A stretch of DNA of 64,000 bases from JAENVU01 sp963765075. Its GTDB lineage: Bacteria > Actinomycetota > Acidimicrobiia > IMCC26256 > JAENVU01. The position numbers and the translations under genes were made by a program. Location: assembly GCA_963765075.1 (NCBI GenBank), contig CAVXVA010000003.1:434001-498000 (forward strand). Direction: 5' to 3'. Of this stretch, positions 17,458 to 27,351 are shown piece by piece. Each line of letters opens with the position of its first letter. Within the stretch, counting starts at the first letter, position 1. The notes below the pieces were generated by a model, which saw only the letters and a program-made list of their open reading frames with translations, had not been told where the DNA came from and made no database searches.

Positions 17458-18924
17458 CCGATTTCGAAACTCGCGCTCGCGCCGCCGGTCGGGCCATGCG
17501 CGAGGTTGTCGCAGAGCCGCCGGCGACCACCGGCCCCGCACGCACGCCACGCGGCCCCGTCCGGGCGTTGGCTGTCGCGGCGGCGATCACGGCCATCGCC
17601 GTCATCGGTACCGCAGTGATCGTGAAGTCTCGTGGCAACCACCCCGCCTCGATGTCCCCCGAAGTCGCGGCGTTCTGCGCAGACATCGAGAGGTCGGGCT
17701 CGACCCCGAGCGATGTGGCCGCGGGCGAACCCGGCGGCACGGGGACACGATCCGGTACGAAACCCTCACTGCAATATCTTCGCGACACGCCCGCGGAGAT
17801 TCGATCAGTCGCGCTCGCGGTTCTCGCGGCGGACGAGGCCGGTCAACCCCCGGCCGGGGCGGACAGTCAGGCGCTCTTGAACTGGTACGGGGTCGCCTGC
17901 TTCGCTGATGCTGCGCAGCCCGATGCTGCGCCGGATCAACAGCGGTACGCACCCGGGCCGGGCGCCGACAACTTCAAGGTGTGCAGCGCGACCAACAGGC
18001 CCCGCGCTGCCGACACCTACGCAGCCGCCCACCCGGCCTATGGCCACATCACGATCTTCGGCGACGCCTCGGTGAGCGATCCCTACGACGCGCCGATGAT
18101 CGGTCTCGCCGTATCAACTGAAGAAGGATTCCGCGACGACGCCACTGTCCGGCCGGTCAGGATCCGAGACCATTCGGACGCGGTCATCAGCGACCTCACT
18201 GGCCCCTTCGGCGCACGGCTCAAGCGGGGCGGCCTCGTCATTTCGTGGTCCGACGGGAAGCAGACCGTCGGTGTCCTCGGCCGCGGGTACCGCCCCGAGC
18301 GCGAGGCCGAACTCATCGCACTTGCCGATCGAGTCACGGTCAATGGCTCACGAGCCCATCTGCCGTCGGCCGACCTTCCCGAGTCGTACATGGAGGTCTT
18401 CGACGGTGACCTCGGTGCGCTCGAGCGCGTTGACCATCGACCCCGACTTCACGTACCTCGTGATAGCGAACAAAGGCGAACTCACACTCGACGCGTCGGT
18501 CAAGAACCGCGCCGAGGCCGAAGCGATCCGGTTCCTGAGCGATGAGCTGCGGCCCACGACACTGGACGGCACCAGGATGCTGGTTGGTCCGATCCTCACC
18601 GTCCCGCAGTCGAGAGTTCCCGCGCTGGGCGGCGTGCCGTCTCTTGTGCGATGGCAGGTCGATGAGGGTGTGACCTTTAACCTGAAGACCGTCGGTCATC
18701 GCCCTTCGTCGACGCTCGACCTCGAACAGCTCAAGCGGCTCGCAACGACCCTCCGACGGCAGAGCCGGTCCGAGTGGGAGCAAACGATCAGGGAATCCGA
18801 CGGCTGCTATGGCGAACTAGGGGGCGGCCGAGCAGCCGCGTCGGGTACGCATTCCGGATCGAGTCCTGCGCCCGGCGCAACCGCCACCACTGCGCCGACC
18901 ATCGGCACGCCACCAGTGCCCTGA
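17454..18924 (+). pseudogene. Membrane-anchored anti-sigma-like protein, single frameshift
   Basis: ATG at 17454 overlaps the sigma factor stop as ATGA. The protein has a short cytoplasmic N-terminus, one membrane span at about residues 37-58 (LAVAAAITAIAVIGTAVIV) and a long extracytoplasmic part, the layout of a sigma/anti-sigma pair; no zinc-binding anti-sigma motif is seen, so this role is inferred from position. The frame breaks near 18428: CTCGAGCGCG is followed by TTGACC in the next frame, consistent with loss of one CG from a CGCGCG run. The remainder continues to 18924 in the second frame and ends in a Gly/Ala/Thr-rich tail. Composite length is about 490 residues. Confidence 0.65.
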
Positions 18925-18956
18925 GCCGACGCCCGCCGCGACTTGTTGTCTGCAGG

Positions 18957-18970
18957 TGGGTCGAAACCCA
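18957..18970 (+). terminator. Small hairpin after the anti-sigma-like gene
   Basis: TGGGT, loop CGAA, ACCCA forms a 5-bp stem, followed within 10 nt by an A/G-rich run rather than a T run. It sits between convergent genes, so a weak terminator is possible. Confidence 0.3.
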
Positions 18971-19013
18971 ACCCTAGAGACAAAAAGTGGCGGTGGAGCG
19001 GTGGGAACTGCGG

Positions 19014-19908
19014 TTATCGCGCGGCCGAGATGGCGGCGAGGGCGGTGTCGATCGCCGCGGTCGAGGCGTTGGTGAGCGGCAGGCGCACGTCGGGCGTCGG
19101 GATCCGGCCTTGGGCATGCAGGACACCCTTGAACACCGCGGGGTTGGGTTCGGCGAAACATGCCTGCACCACGGACAGCAGTGACTCGGCATGAGCACGG
19201 CCTTCGTCGACCTTGCCGGCGATTCCGCATTCGATCATCGAGACGAACTGTTCGGTGAGCACATGCGCAGACGCACAGATGGTGCCCGGACGCGCCCATG
19301 AGCATGAGCGGGAACAGGAAGGCGTCCTCACCACCGAGGACGGCGAAGTCGTCCGGCGCGTCGCGTAACAACTCCAGGGTGTCGGGTTCGAGACCGGTGG
19401 CCTGCTTGATCCCGACGATGTTGGGGTGCGCGGCGGCCTCGAGCACTCCGGTCGCCGAGAGGTGCCGCCCGGTTCGGAACGCCACGTTGTAGAGCACGAC
19501 CGGAACCGAGGACGCGTCGGCGACTGCTCGGAAGTGCGCCACGATCCCGGCTTCCGAGGGCCGCACGTAATACGGCACCACGATGAGCACGCCCGACAAT
19601 CCCGGCGTCCCCGCCAACTCCTGGACCGCGGCGACCGTGGTGGCCGTCGAGTTGGTCCCCGCGCCGACGATGAGCTGGGCATCGCGCTCGACACACACGG
19701 CCGAACACGCGGCAACGACCGCGCGCTTCTCGTCGGCCGTCAGGGCCGAACTCTCCCCGGTGGTCCCGAGCGGAACGATGCCGGTTGCGCCCACGTCGAG
19801 GTACTCGTGGCACAGGTTCGTGATCGCGTCGAGGGCCACCGAGCCGTCGGCCGCGAAGGGCGTGATGAGCGGGAGATACACCCCGTGGAGCGCCAGCGCA
19901 GAGGTCAT
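19014..19908 (-). pseudogene. dapA: 4-hydroxy-tetrahydrodipicolinate synthase family protein (DapA-like), single frameshift
   Basis: Read across one frameshift it is about 297 residues, normal for DapA, the class I aldolase that condenses pyruvate with aspartate semialdehyde in lysine synthesis. Motifs: GTTGESSAL, the catalytic Tyr in VVLYN, and the Schiff-base Lys in NIVGIKQATG. The frame changes near 19284 between MLMGASG and TICASAHVLTEQF because of one extra base. Other members of this superfamily act on sialic acid or keto-sugar acids, so the lysine role is likely but not certain. ATG at 19908 has a leaderless -10 (TACCCT, 19916-19921) 7 nt upstream. Confidence 0.85.
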
Positions 19909-19915
19909 GGAACCC

Positions 19916-19942
19916 AGGGTATACGCAGGCCTGCCCTAACCT
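19916..19942. promoter_or_regulatory. Divergent leaderless promoters of dapA and the TauE/SafE gene
   Basis: On the minus strand TACCCT (19916-19921) is 7 nt before the dapA ATG. On the plus strand TAACCT (19937-19942) is 8 nt before the ATG at 19951. The two genes are only 42 bp apart, so both transcripts must lack a usual leader. Confidence 0.6.
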
Positions 19943-19950
19943 CCCGGGCA

Positions 19951-20739
19951 ATGTCGGACCTGGTCACCATCCTCCTGGTCCTCGTCGCCGGATTCTTCAC
20001 CGGTGTGCTCTCGGGCGTGTTCGGAGTCGGCGGCGCGGTGATCTCGACCCCGGCGATCCTCTTACTCGGCGCCACCCCCCTCCAAGCCGTGGGCAGCACG
20101 TTGCCCTCGATCATCCCGTCGTCGATCTCGGGCACACTCCGCTACCGACGCGAGGGCCTGGTCGTGCGTCGGGTCGTGCTCGTGACCGGCCTCACCGGCG
20201 CAGCATCGGCGGCGCTCGGTGCGATCGCCTCGGATCTCATCCCGGGCCGGGGCCACGTCCAGATGGTGCTCACCGCCGGACTCATGGGCTTCACCGCCTA
20301 CCGCACCGCCATCATGGGGCGAGCACCGGCGCGCACCACACCTCAGGGCGACCCCCACCTCGACCTTCGAGTCATCTCCCTCGCGGGCATCGGTGTCCTC
20401 GCCGGGCTGCTGTCCGGCTTCCTCGGTGTGGGCGGCGGGATTCTGATGGTGCCTGCTTTCACCGGCATCGTGGGCCTGCCGCTGAAAGCGGCGATCGGCA
20501 CGTCGCTCGCGTGCGTCGGTCTCATTGCGATTCCCGGCACCATCACCCATCAGATCCTCGGCAACGTGAACTGGTTCTACGCGCTGCCGTTGATGGCCAC
20601 CGCTATCCCCGGGGCGCGGGTCGGCGCGCACCTCGCGATCAAGGCCACCGATCGGGCCCTGCGGTTGGTCGTCGCGAGCGTGCTCGGGACGATCGCGATC
20701 GTCTACGGGACGGTGGAGCTCATTCGCTTGTTGCGCTGA
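19951..20739 (+). CDS. TauE/SafE family membrane permease
   Basis: 262 residues with about eight hydrophobic spans and the internal duplication typical of the family: FFTGVLSGVFGVGGAVISTP near the start and LLSGFLGVGGGILMVPAF after residue 150. Members export sulfite, sulfoacetate or other small organic anions, but specificity cannot be read from sequence. The leaderless -10 at 19937 fixes the ATG at 19951. The 3' end overlaps the convergent udgB gene by 20 bp. Confidence 0.9.
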   Translation: MSDLVTILLVLVAGFFTGVLSGVFGVGGAVISTPAILLLGATPLQAVGSTLPSIIPSSISGTLRYRREGLVVRRVVLVTGLTGAASAALGAIASDLIPGRGHVQMVLTAGLMGFTAYRTAIMGRAPARTTPQGDPHLDLRVISLAGIGVLAGLLSGFLGVGGGILMVPAFTGIVGLPLKAAIGTSLACVGLIAIPGTITHQILGNVNWFYALPLMATAIPGARVGAHLAIKATDRALRLVVASVLGTIAIVYGTVELIRLLR

Positions 20740-21412
20740 GCACTCGCGCCCGGGCGAAGACACCGTCGATCATCGGTTCGGTCAACTTGCCGGTGAAGGT
20801 GTTCTGCTGACTCGGGTGAAAGCAGCCCACGATCGTTGCTCGCTCGGTGACCACCTCGACGCCATGCGCGAACTTCGGCCGCGGTCGCGCCAGCGCCACC
20901 CCGGCCGCGCCCAACGTGGTCCAGACCGCCTGATACGCGAACGCGCCGAGCGCCACGATCACCCGGACCTCCGGCAGGAGTCCCAGTTCCCGCACAAAGA
21001 AGGGCAGGCACCGATCCCGCTCGTCGGGCGTGGGCTGGTTCGCCGGCGGCGCGCACCGGACCGCGGCCGAGACGTAGGCGCCTACCAGTTCGAGCCCGTC
21101 GTCGCGCCCGACCGACGTCGGCTGATTCGCGAACCCGTTCCGATACATCGACGCGTACAACCAATCGCCCGACCGATCACCCGTGAAGACCCGGCCCGTG
21201 CGGTTCGCGCCGTGGGCGGCGGGCGCGAGACCCGCCACCAACACGCGGGCATCGGGATCGCCGAACCCGGGCACGGGCCGGCCCCAATACTGCTGATCAC
21301 GGAACGACGCCCGCTTCTCGACGGCGACCTGTTCCCGCCATGCGACGAGCCGCGGACACGCCCGGCACTCGGCGATCTCGCGGGCCAGGGACTCCAGGGC
21401 GGACGGCGGCAC
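20720..21412 (-). CDS. udgB: Type 5 uracil-DNA glycosylase (UdgB)
   Basis: 230 residues from GTG at 21412, chosen because the conserved family start (ESLAREIAECRACPRLVAWR) begins just after it; an ATG at 21499 would overlap the divergent gene. The motifs GLAPAAHGANRTGR and HPSQQNTFTGKLT match family 5 UDGs, in which motif A has Ala instead of the catalytic Asp/Asn of family 1. Cys residues in CRACP, RCAPP and GCFHP fit the iron-sulfur cluster. It removes uracil and other deaminated bases from DNA at the start of base excision repair. Confidence 0.9.
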   Translation of the reverse strand: MPPSALESLAREIAECRACPRLVAWREQVAVEKRASFRDQQYWGRPVPGFGDPDARVLVAGLAPAAHGANRTGRVFTGDRSGDWLYASMYRNGFANQPTSVGRDDGLELVGAYVSAAVRCAPPANQPTPDERDRCLPFFVRELGLLPEVRVIVALGAFAYQAVWTTLGAAGVALARPRPKFAHGVEVVTERATIVGCFHPSQQNTFTGKLTEPMIDGVFARARVLSATSE

Positions 21413-21468
21413 GCGTACAGCTTGGTCGGCAGCCGGGCAACTCCCGGAGGACTCGCAGACCCGACCGG

Positions 21469-21474
21469 TAGCCT
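21469..21474 (+). promoter_or_regulatory. -10 element of the lipid kinase operon, leaderless type
   Basis: TAGCCT, the same hexamer as at kgd, is 8 nt before GTG at 21483 with no ribosome site between. Confidence 0.55.
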
Positions 21475-21482
21475 GCGCCGTT

Positions 21483-22397
21483 GTGCGGGTCCTCCTCATC
21501 GTCAACGCGACGGCTTCTTCGGTCACGGCTCGCACGCGAGTCGTCATCCAGAAAGCCCTGGGCGCGGATCACGATCTCGAGGTGGCCGAAACCTCCCGGC
21601 GCGGCCATGCGGCCCGGCTGGCGCGGGGGGCAGCGACCGAGGGTTTCGAGGTCGTGGCGGTGCTCGCCGGCGACGGCACCCTCAATGAAGCGGCCGACGG
21701 CCTGATCGGGACCGACACGGCGCTCGCGCCCTTGCCCGGCGGCTCGACCAACGTCTACGCCCGAACGCTGGGGCTCGCCGACGACCCGGTCGAGGCGACC
21801 TCGGTCCTCCTCGACTCGTTGGAGCGGCGTTCGTTCCAACGCATCGGGCTCGGCCGCATCGGCGACCGCCACTTCCTCTTCCACTGCGGTGTGGGGTTCG
21901 ACGCCGCGGTAGTGGAAGCCGTGGAGCGACGCGCGGCCTTCAAGCGGTACGCCGCACACCCCCTGTTCGTCGTGGCCGCCTTCGACACCTGGTTGCGCAC
22001 CTACGACCACTCACGCGGCCGATTCTCGATCACGCTCGACGACGGCGAAACGATCGACGGCGGAACGATGCTCATCATCTCGAAGACGAGCCCGTACACC
22101 TACCTCGGCCACACCCCGTTCGTCATCGCCCCCGCCGCGGGCCTGGACACCGCCCTGAGCTTCACCGTTGTGAAGGCGCGGCACGCGCCGTCGATCCTCA
22201 GCATCGCGGGCCGCGCGTTGATCTCACCTCGCCTCCTGCACCGCCACCGTGACATCGTCCAGCGCGACGGAGTGACGACGGCGACCATCACCAGCGACGA
22301 ACCATTTCCCTACCAAGTCGACGGCGACTACCTCGGCGATGTCCGTCGCCTCGACATTGGCTACGTCCCCGACGCGCTCACCCTCGTGACCCCATGA
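21483..22397 (+). CDS. Diacylglycerol/sphingosine kinase-family lipid kinase
   Basis: 304 residues. The catalytic-domain motifs are present: IVNATASS at the start, LAGDGTLNEAADGL (the GGDGT motif with Ala in place of the first Gly) and PLPGGSTNVYARTLG. The C-terminal beta-sandwich includes VDGDYLG. Enzymes of this family phosphorylate lipid alcohols such as diacylglycerol at the membrane. The gene is first in a three-gene operon; its TGA overlaps the ATG of the first ABC exporter half (ATGA), which suggests the exporter moves a lipid or lipid-linked compound (inference). Confidence 0.9.
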   Translation: MRVLLIVNATASSVTARTRVVIQKALGADHDLEVAETSRRGHAARLARGAATEGFEVVAVLAGDGTLNEAADGLIGTDTALAPLPGGSTNVYARTLGLADDPVEATSVLLDSLERRSFQRIGLGRIGDRHFLFHCGVGFDAAVVEAVERRAAFKRYAAHPLFVVAAFDTWLRTYDHSRGRFSITLDDGETIDGGTMLIISKTSPYTYLGHTPFVIAPAAGLDTALSFTVVKARHAPSILSIAGRALISPRLLHRHRDIVQRDGVTTATITSDEPFPYQVDGDYLGDVRRLDIGYVPDALTLVTP

Positions 22398-24262
22398 CCA
22401 GCACCTCACCCTCGACCGACCCCGCGACCGACCCCGCGACGGACACCGAGAACGACCCGGCGTCCGAAGGCGTTCCCGAACACGTCATCCGCCGCGGACT
22501 CCGGGTCCTCTGGCGGTTCGTGAAACTGAATCCGCTGCCGTTCTGTATCGCGATCGTCGGCGCGGTGATCTACGCCGGCGCCTCGGTGCTCGGCACCCTC
22601 GTACTCGGCCGGGTCACCGACAAGGTCCTGACTCCGAGCTTCAACTCCACCGGCGTCAGCCGCACCACCACCTGGACCTGGGTCGCGCTGATCATGGTCG
22701 TCGCGCTGCTCCGCGGCATCGGGACGATCACCCGGCGTTACTTCGCGGGCAAGACCACCTGGCTGGGCCAGGCCTGGTTGCGTCGCACGATCGCGGACCA
22801 CTTCCTCGCAGTGCCCTTGGAATTCCACCGGTCGGTCTCGACGGGTCAGCTCCTGGCTCACGCCGACGCCGATGTGCTGGCGGCGACCGAAGTGGTCAAC
22901 CCGCTCCCCTTCTCCACCGGCCTCCTCGTCCTCGTCATCTTCTCGGTCATCGCGCTCGTGGCCGTCGATCCGATGTTGGCGCTCGTCGGAGTCGTGCTGT
23001 TCCCCGCGATGGCGCTGCTGAACCGCTACTACACCCGGCGGGTCGAGCGCCCCGCCGCCGCCGTGCAGGCCCACGTCGGTGACGTCTCCGGTATCGCCCA
23101 CGAGAGTTTCGACGGGGCCCTCGCGGTGAAGTCGCTCGGCCTCGAAGGCCATGAGATCCGCCGGCTCTCGGTCGCCGCCGATGCGCTCCGCATCGAACGG
23201 ATCGAGGTCGGACGCCTGCGCGCGTTCTTCGAACCCGCGCTCGACGCACTTCCCAACCTGGGGATCATCGCGATCCTGGCCGTCGGGAGTTGGCGGATCT
23301 CCGAAGGGGTCATCTCGCCCGGTGACGTCGTCCAGGCGATGGCCTTGTTCACCCTGTTGGCCTTTCCGATGCGGGTCGTCGGATTCCTCCTGGAAGAGAT
23401 GCCCCGGGCGGTCGTCTCCACCGAACGGCTCGACCGCCTCCTCGCCGCACCCCACGCCGACCCACCCCACGACCACGACGACCCACCCTCGACGCCGGCC
23501 GAGGTCGTGGCCCGCGACGTCCACTTCTCCTATCCGATCGGCGATCCCGTGTTGGCCGGCATCGACCTCACCATCGCTCCCGGTGAAATCGTCGCGCTCG
23601 TCGGACCGACCGGCTGCGGGAAGAGCACGCTGTGCGAGCTACTGGTCGGCCTCGATGCGCCCGACCAAGGAACCATCCGCGTCCACGGCCTGGTGCCGGA
23701 TCGACTCCAGCGCGAAGCCCGACGCGATCTGCTGGCCCTGGTCTTCCAGGAGTCGTTCGTCTTTGCCGACACCGTGCGCGAGAACGTCTTGGTCGGCACC
23801 GACCACGGCGACGACCGGCTGGAATCCTCACTCCGCGTCGCCCAAGCCGAGCGGTTCGTCAGCCATCTGCCCGAGGGGCGCGACACGATGCTCGGCGAGC
23901 GCGGCGTCACGCTCTCCGGCGGACAACGCCAGCGGCTGGCGCTGGCCCGAGCCCTGGCCCGCCGCCCGCAGTTCCTGGTGCTCGACGATGCGACCTCCGC
24001 GATCGACCCTCGCGTGGAAGCGCGGATCCTCAACGCGCTCCGGGGCGAGCTGCATATGACCACGCTGGTCGTCGCGCACCGGCGTTCCACCGTCGAACTC
24101 TCGGACCGGATCGTGCGGATGAGCCAGGGACGCATCGTGGCCGCCGGCACCCACGCCGAGCTCCTCGCCACCGACCCCGAGTACGTCGCGATGCTCTCGG
24201 CCTACGACAGCGTCGCTCCCGACGACGACGATCTCGACGACCCGATCGAGGTGGGGCCGTGA
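22394..24262 (+). CDS. ABC exporter half-transporter, subunit A (degenerate Walker B)
   Basis: 622 residues: six-helix membrane domain (about 45-345) fused to an ATPase domain. Walker A is GPTGCGKST (about 403), the signature is the canonical LSGGQRQRL (about 506), and Walker B reads LVLDDATSAID, with Asp in place of the catalytic Glu. The second subunit has the opposite pattern, so the two form a heterodimer with one degenerate and one active ATP site, as in BmrCD or TM287/288. It is coupled by ATGA upstream and GTGA downstream. The N-terminal 30 residues are a Thr/Asp-rich repeat (DPATDPATD). Confidence 0.93.
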   Translation: MTSTSPSTDPATDPATDTENDPASEGVPEHVIRRGLRVLWRFVKLNPLPFCIAIVGAVIYAGASVLGTLVLGRVTDKVLTPSFNSTGVSRTTTWTWVALIMVVALLRGIGTITRRYFAGKTTWLGQAWLRRTIADHFLAVPLEFHRSVSTGQLLAHADADVLAATEVVNPLPFSTGLLVLVIFSVIALVAVDPMLALVGVVLFPAMALLNRYYTRRVERPAAAVQAHVGDVSGIAHESFDGALAVKSLGLEGHEIRRLSVAADALRIERIEVGRLRAFFEPALDALPNLGIIAILAVGSWRISEGVISPGDVVQAMALFTLLAFPMRVVGFLLEEMPRAVVSTERLDRLLAAPHADPPHDHDDPPSTPAEVVARDVHFSYPIGDPVLAGIDLTIAPGEIVALVGPTGCGKSTLCELLVGLDAPDQGTIRVHGLVPDRLQREARRDLLALVFQESFVFADTVRENVLVGTDHGDDRLESSLRVAQAERFVSHLPEGRDTMLGERGVTLSGGQRQRLALARALARRPQFLVLDDATSAIDPRVEARILNALRGELHMTTLVVAHRRSTVELSDRIVRMSQGRIVAAGTHAELLATDPEYVAMLSAYDSVAPDDDDLDDPIEVGP

Positions 24263-26175
24263 ACGCCAACCACGACGCGGCACTCGACGCACTTGCCGAG
24301 ACCGCGCACGACCCCGCGCTCGACGAGCTGGTCGATCGCAGCCACGCCCATCGAGACTCCCCCGAACCCGACGGCGACCTCCACACCGACCTCGATGGCG
24401 CGGCGGAGAGCACGACGCCGTCGGGCGGACTCGCCGTCCTTCGCAAGGGCCTCGCCGTCATGCCCGAGATCCGCGAGGGGATCCTCGTGTCACTGGCCTT
24501 CGCGGTTGTGGTCGCCGCCGGCCGGCTCCTGATTCCGGTCGTGATCCAGCAGGTCCTCGATCGCGGGGTGCTGGATGACAATGGATTCCGGGCCACATTC
24601 GTGATCACCGCCTGTGCCCTGAGCGCGGTCGGAGTGCTCGTGCTCATGGTGTTGTCTCGCATCACCTACCTCCGCCTGGTGCGGGCGGCCGAAGGTGCGC
24701 TGTTCTCGCTGCGGGTCCGAGTGTTCGAACACATTCACCGACTGAGCGTCGCCGAACAGAACGAGACCAAGCGCGGCATCCTCGTCGCGCGCGTGACGAG
24801 TGACATCGAGACCCTCGCCCGGTTCGTCAACTGGGGCGCGATCAGCTGGGTCGTCAACACCGCGCTCGTCACCGGCACGCTCGTCGTCATGTCGATCTAC
24901 TCGTGGCAGCTCACGTTGATCACGATCGTCGCGTTCATTCCGGTCATCCCGATCCTTCGCTTCCTCCAGCGCCGCCAACTCGTCGCGTACGACAAGGTCC
25001 GGGTCCGCACCGGCGACATGCTCGGCGAGTTCTCCGAGACCATCACCGGCGCCGCCGCGGTCCGAGCGTACGGGCTCGAGTCGCGGGCTCGCGACCGGCT
25101 CCACGACCGGATCCACGACCTCTACCTCGCCCACCGCGAGGCCGGCCGCTACTTCGCGCTGATGTTCCCCGTTGGCGATATGTTCGGCTCGCTCGCCCTC
25201 GCGGCCGTCGTGGCGGTCTCGGCGTTCTCGGGCGTGGAACTCGGCCTGGATCTGGGCACCGTGGTCGCGTTCGCGTTCCTCATGAACCTCTTGCTGTTCC
25301 CGATCGCGGAGATCAGCGAAATCATCGACCAGACCCAGACCGCAATCGCCGGGTGGCGCAAAGTCCTCGATGTGCTCGACATTCCGATCGACGTGGCCGA
25401 CGAGCCCGACGGCGCGACGCTTCCGGCCGGGCCATTGGCGATCGCGGCCGACCACGTCGACTTCTCGTACCGCACCGGTGGTCCGGTCCTGCGCGACGTG
25501 TCGATCGAGATCCCGGCCGGGACCAATGTCGCGATCGTCGGCGAGACCGGTTCGGGCAAGACCACGTTCGCCTCGCTGCTGTGCCGCCTCGCCGATCCGA
25601 CCAATGGGGCGATCACCGTGGCCGGCACCGATCTGCGGACCGTGTCCGGGCCGTCTCGTCGGAGCGCGATCCGGCTCGTACCCCAAGACGGCTTCCTGTT
25701 CGACACCACCATCCGGGAAAACGTACGAGTCGGTCGGCTCGATGCCACCGACCGCGACATCGAGCACGTCTTCGTGCAGCTCGGCCTCGATGATTGGCTC
25801 GCCCGACTCCCCCACGGTCTCGACACCGAGGTGGGTGAACGCGGCGACGGTCTCTCGGTCGGCGAGCGCCAGCTGATCGCGCTCGCGCGGGCCCACATCG
25901 CCCACCCCGGTCTGCTCATCCTCGACGAAGCCACGAGTGCGGTCGACCCGGAAACCGAACGGGCATTGACCACCGCGCTGCTGCGGGTCGCCGCCGCGGC
26001 GACCACGGTCAGCATCGCCCATCGCCTCTCGACCGCGGAGGCCGCCGACCTCGTGCTGGTCTTCGACGCCGGCCGGATCGTCGAGCACGGTGCGCACGCC
26101 GAACTCGTCGCGCTCGGTGGCGTCTACGCCTCGCTCCACCAGAGCTGGGTCGGCGCCACGCAGTCTTCGGCCTGA
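24259..26175 (+). CDS. ABC exporter half-transporter, subunit B (degenerate signature)
   Basis: 638 residues with a 60-residue acidic N-terminal extension, then six membrane helices and an ATPase domain. Walker A is GETGSGKTT (about 427) and Walker B has the catalytic Glu (LLILDEATSAVD), but the signature is LSVGERQLIAL rather than LSGGQ. Paired with subunit A this leaves exactly one fully competent ATP site (B Walker motifs with A signature). GTG at 24259 overlaps the stop of subunit A, giving equal expression. The cargo is unknown; the lipid kinase in the same operon points to a lipidic substrate. Confidence 0.93.
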   Translation: MNANHDAALDALAETAHDPALDELVDRSHAHRDSPEPDGDLHTDLDGAAESTTPSGGLAVLRKGLAVMPEIREGILVSLAFAVVVAAGRLLIPVVIQQVLDRGVLDDNGFRATFVITACALSAVGVLVLMVLSRITYLRLVRAAEGALFSLRVRVFEHIHRLSVAEQNETKRGILVARVTSDIETLARFVNWGAISWVVNTALVTGTLVVMSIYSWQLTLITIVAFIPVIPILRFLQRRQLVAYDKVRVRTGDMLGEFSETITGAAAVRAYGLESRARDRLHDRIHDLYLAHREAGRYFALMFPVGDMFGSLALAAVVAVSAFSGVELGLDLGTVVAFAFLMNLLLFPIAEISEIIDQTQTAIAGWRKVLDVLDIPIDVADEPDGATLPAGPLAIAADHVDFSYRTGGPVLRDVSIEIPAGTNVAIVGETGSGKTTFASLLCRLADPTNGAITVAGTDLRTVSGPSRRSAIRLVPQDGFLFDTTIRENVRVGRLDATDRDIEHVFVQLGLDDWLARLPHGLDTEVGERGDGLSVGERQLIALARAHIAHPGLLILDEATSAVDPETERALTTALLRVAAAATTVSIAHRLSTAEAADLVLVFDAGRIVEHGAHAELVALGGVYASLHQSWVGATQSSA

Positions 26176-26200
26176 CCTCAGCAACGTCCGGGGGCCGCAC

Positions 26201-26206
26201 TACCGT
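26201..26206 (+). promoter_or_regulatory. -10 element of the CapA-like gene, leaderless type
   Basis: TACCGT lies 8 nt before GTG at 26215, without a ribosome-binding site. Confidence 0.5.
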
Positions 26207-26214
26207 CAACCACC

Positions 26215-27327
26215 GTGCGTCGCATCGTCTTCATCGTGCTCGTGGCCGCATCCATGGCGGTCGCCGCCGCCGTCGTGGCCAGTGAGGACGACGCCGACCC
26301 CACCGCCGACCGCGGCGCCGACCGGCCCCGATCGACCTCGACCACCACCCGGCGCGTCTCGACGACCACCACGACGACCCGACCCCGGCGAGGCAGTGGG
26401 ACCCCCATCACGATCGTCTTCGGCGGCGACGTGCACTTCGAGGGCGGGCTCCGGAGCCAACTCGCGTCGAACCCCGCGGGGATGTTCGCCCCGATCGCGC
26501 CGACACTCACGGACGCCGACGTCGCGATGGTGAACCTGGAGACCGCGATCGCCACCGGCGGCAGTCCCGAACCGAAGCAGTACAACTTCCGGGCGCCGGC
26601 CGATGCCTACGAGGCCCTGCGGGTGGCCGGGGTCGACGTGGTGACGATGGCGAACAACCACGGCCGGGACTTCGGCCCGGAAGGGTTGGCCGAGACGTTG
26701 GCGGCAAAGCAGGCGACGTCACTGGCGGTGGTGGGGATCGGAGCGAACGCGGCCGAGGCCTACCGACCGTGGTCGGTCGAGGTGAAGGGTCAGCGGCTGG
26801 CCGTCTTCGGCGCCACCGATGTGTTGGACGATTGGCTCATCGAGTCATGGACGGCCACCGACACCACGGCCGGGCTCGCGTCCACCAAGACCACCGCGGT
26901 CGACCGGCTCATCGCCGGCATCCGGGCGGCCCGGCCCACCACCGACACGATCGTGGTGTACCTGCATTGGGGCGTAGAGGGCTCGACCTGCCCGTCACCC
27001 CGCCAACAGGAACTGGCAATCCTCCTCGTCGACGCCGGCGCCGACATCGTCGTGGGCGCGCACGCCCACCGGGTGATGACCGCCGGCCGCCTCGGCGGCG
27101 CGCTCGTCGATTACGGGCTCGGGAACTTCGTCTTCTACAACGAGTCGGGACTCTCCGGAGTGTCGGGCGTGCTGCGCGTCACCGTCGCCGGTCGCGAGAT
27201 CGATCGCTTCGAATGGCTGCCCGCCCGGATCCAGGGTGGGATCCCCCGACTGCTCACCGGCGATGCGGCCGCCGCCGACGTCGCGGCGTTCGATGCCCGG
27301 CGCGAGTGTGCCGGGCTCACGGGCTGA
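26215..27327 (+). CDS. CapA-family secreted metallophosphatase-like protein
   Basis: 370 residues. A signal anchor at 4-22 is followed by a Thr/Arg-rich linker to about residue 60 and then a PGA_cap domain. Family motifs: FGGDVHFEGG, MVNLETAI, MANNHGRDFG, LHWGVEG and VGAHAHRV, which form the calcineurin-like metal site of CapA proteins. Such proteins act outside the membrane on capsule-like polymers such as poly-gamma-glutamate; no capBC genes are nearby, so the polymer here is unknown. The start is set by the leaderless -10. Confidence 0.88.
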   Translation: MRRIVFIVLVAASMAVAAAVVASEDDADPTADRGADRPRSTSTTTRRVSTTTTTTRPRRGSGTPITIVFGGDVHFEGGLRSQLASNPAGMFAPIAPTLTDADVAMVNLETAIATGGSPEPKQYNFRAPADAYEALRVAGVDVVTMANNHGRDFGPEGLAETLAAKQATSLAVVGIGANAAEAYRPWSVEVKGQRLAVFGATDVLDDWLIESWTATDTTAGLASTKTTAVDRLIAGIRAARPTTDTIVVYLHWGVEGSTCPSPRQQELAILLVDAGADIVVGAHAHRVMTAGRLGGALVDYGLGNFVFYNESGLSGVSGVLRVTVAGREIDRFEWLPARIQGGIPRLLTGDAAAADVAAFDARRECAGLTG

Positions 27328-27351
27328 CGGACGGCCCGAGCCCGCGCGGGA

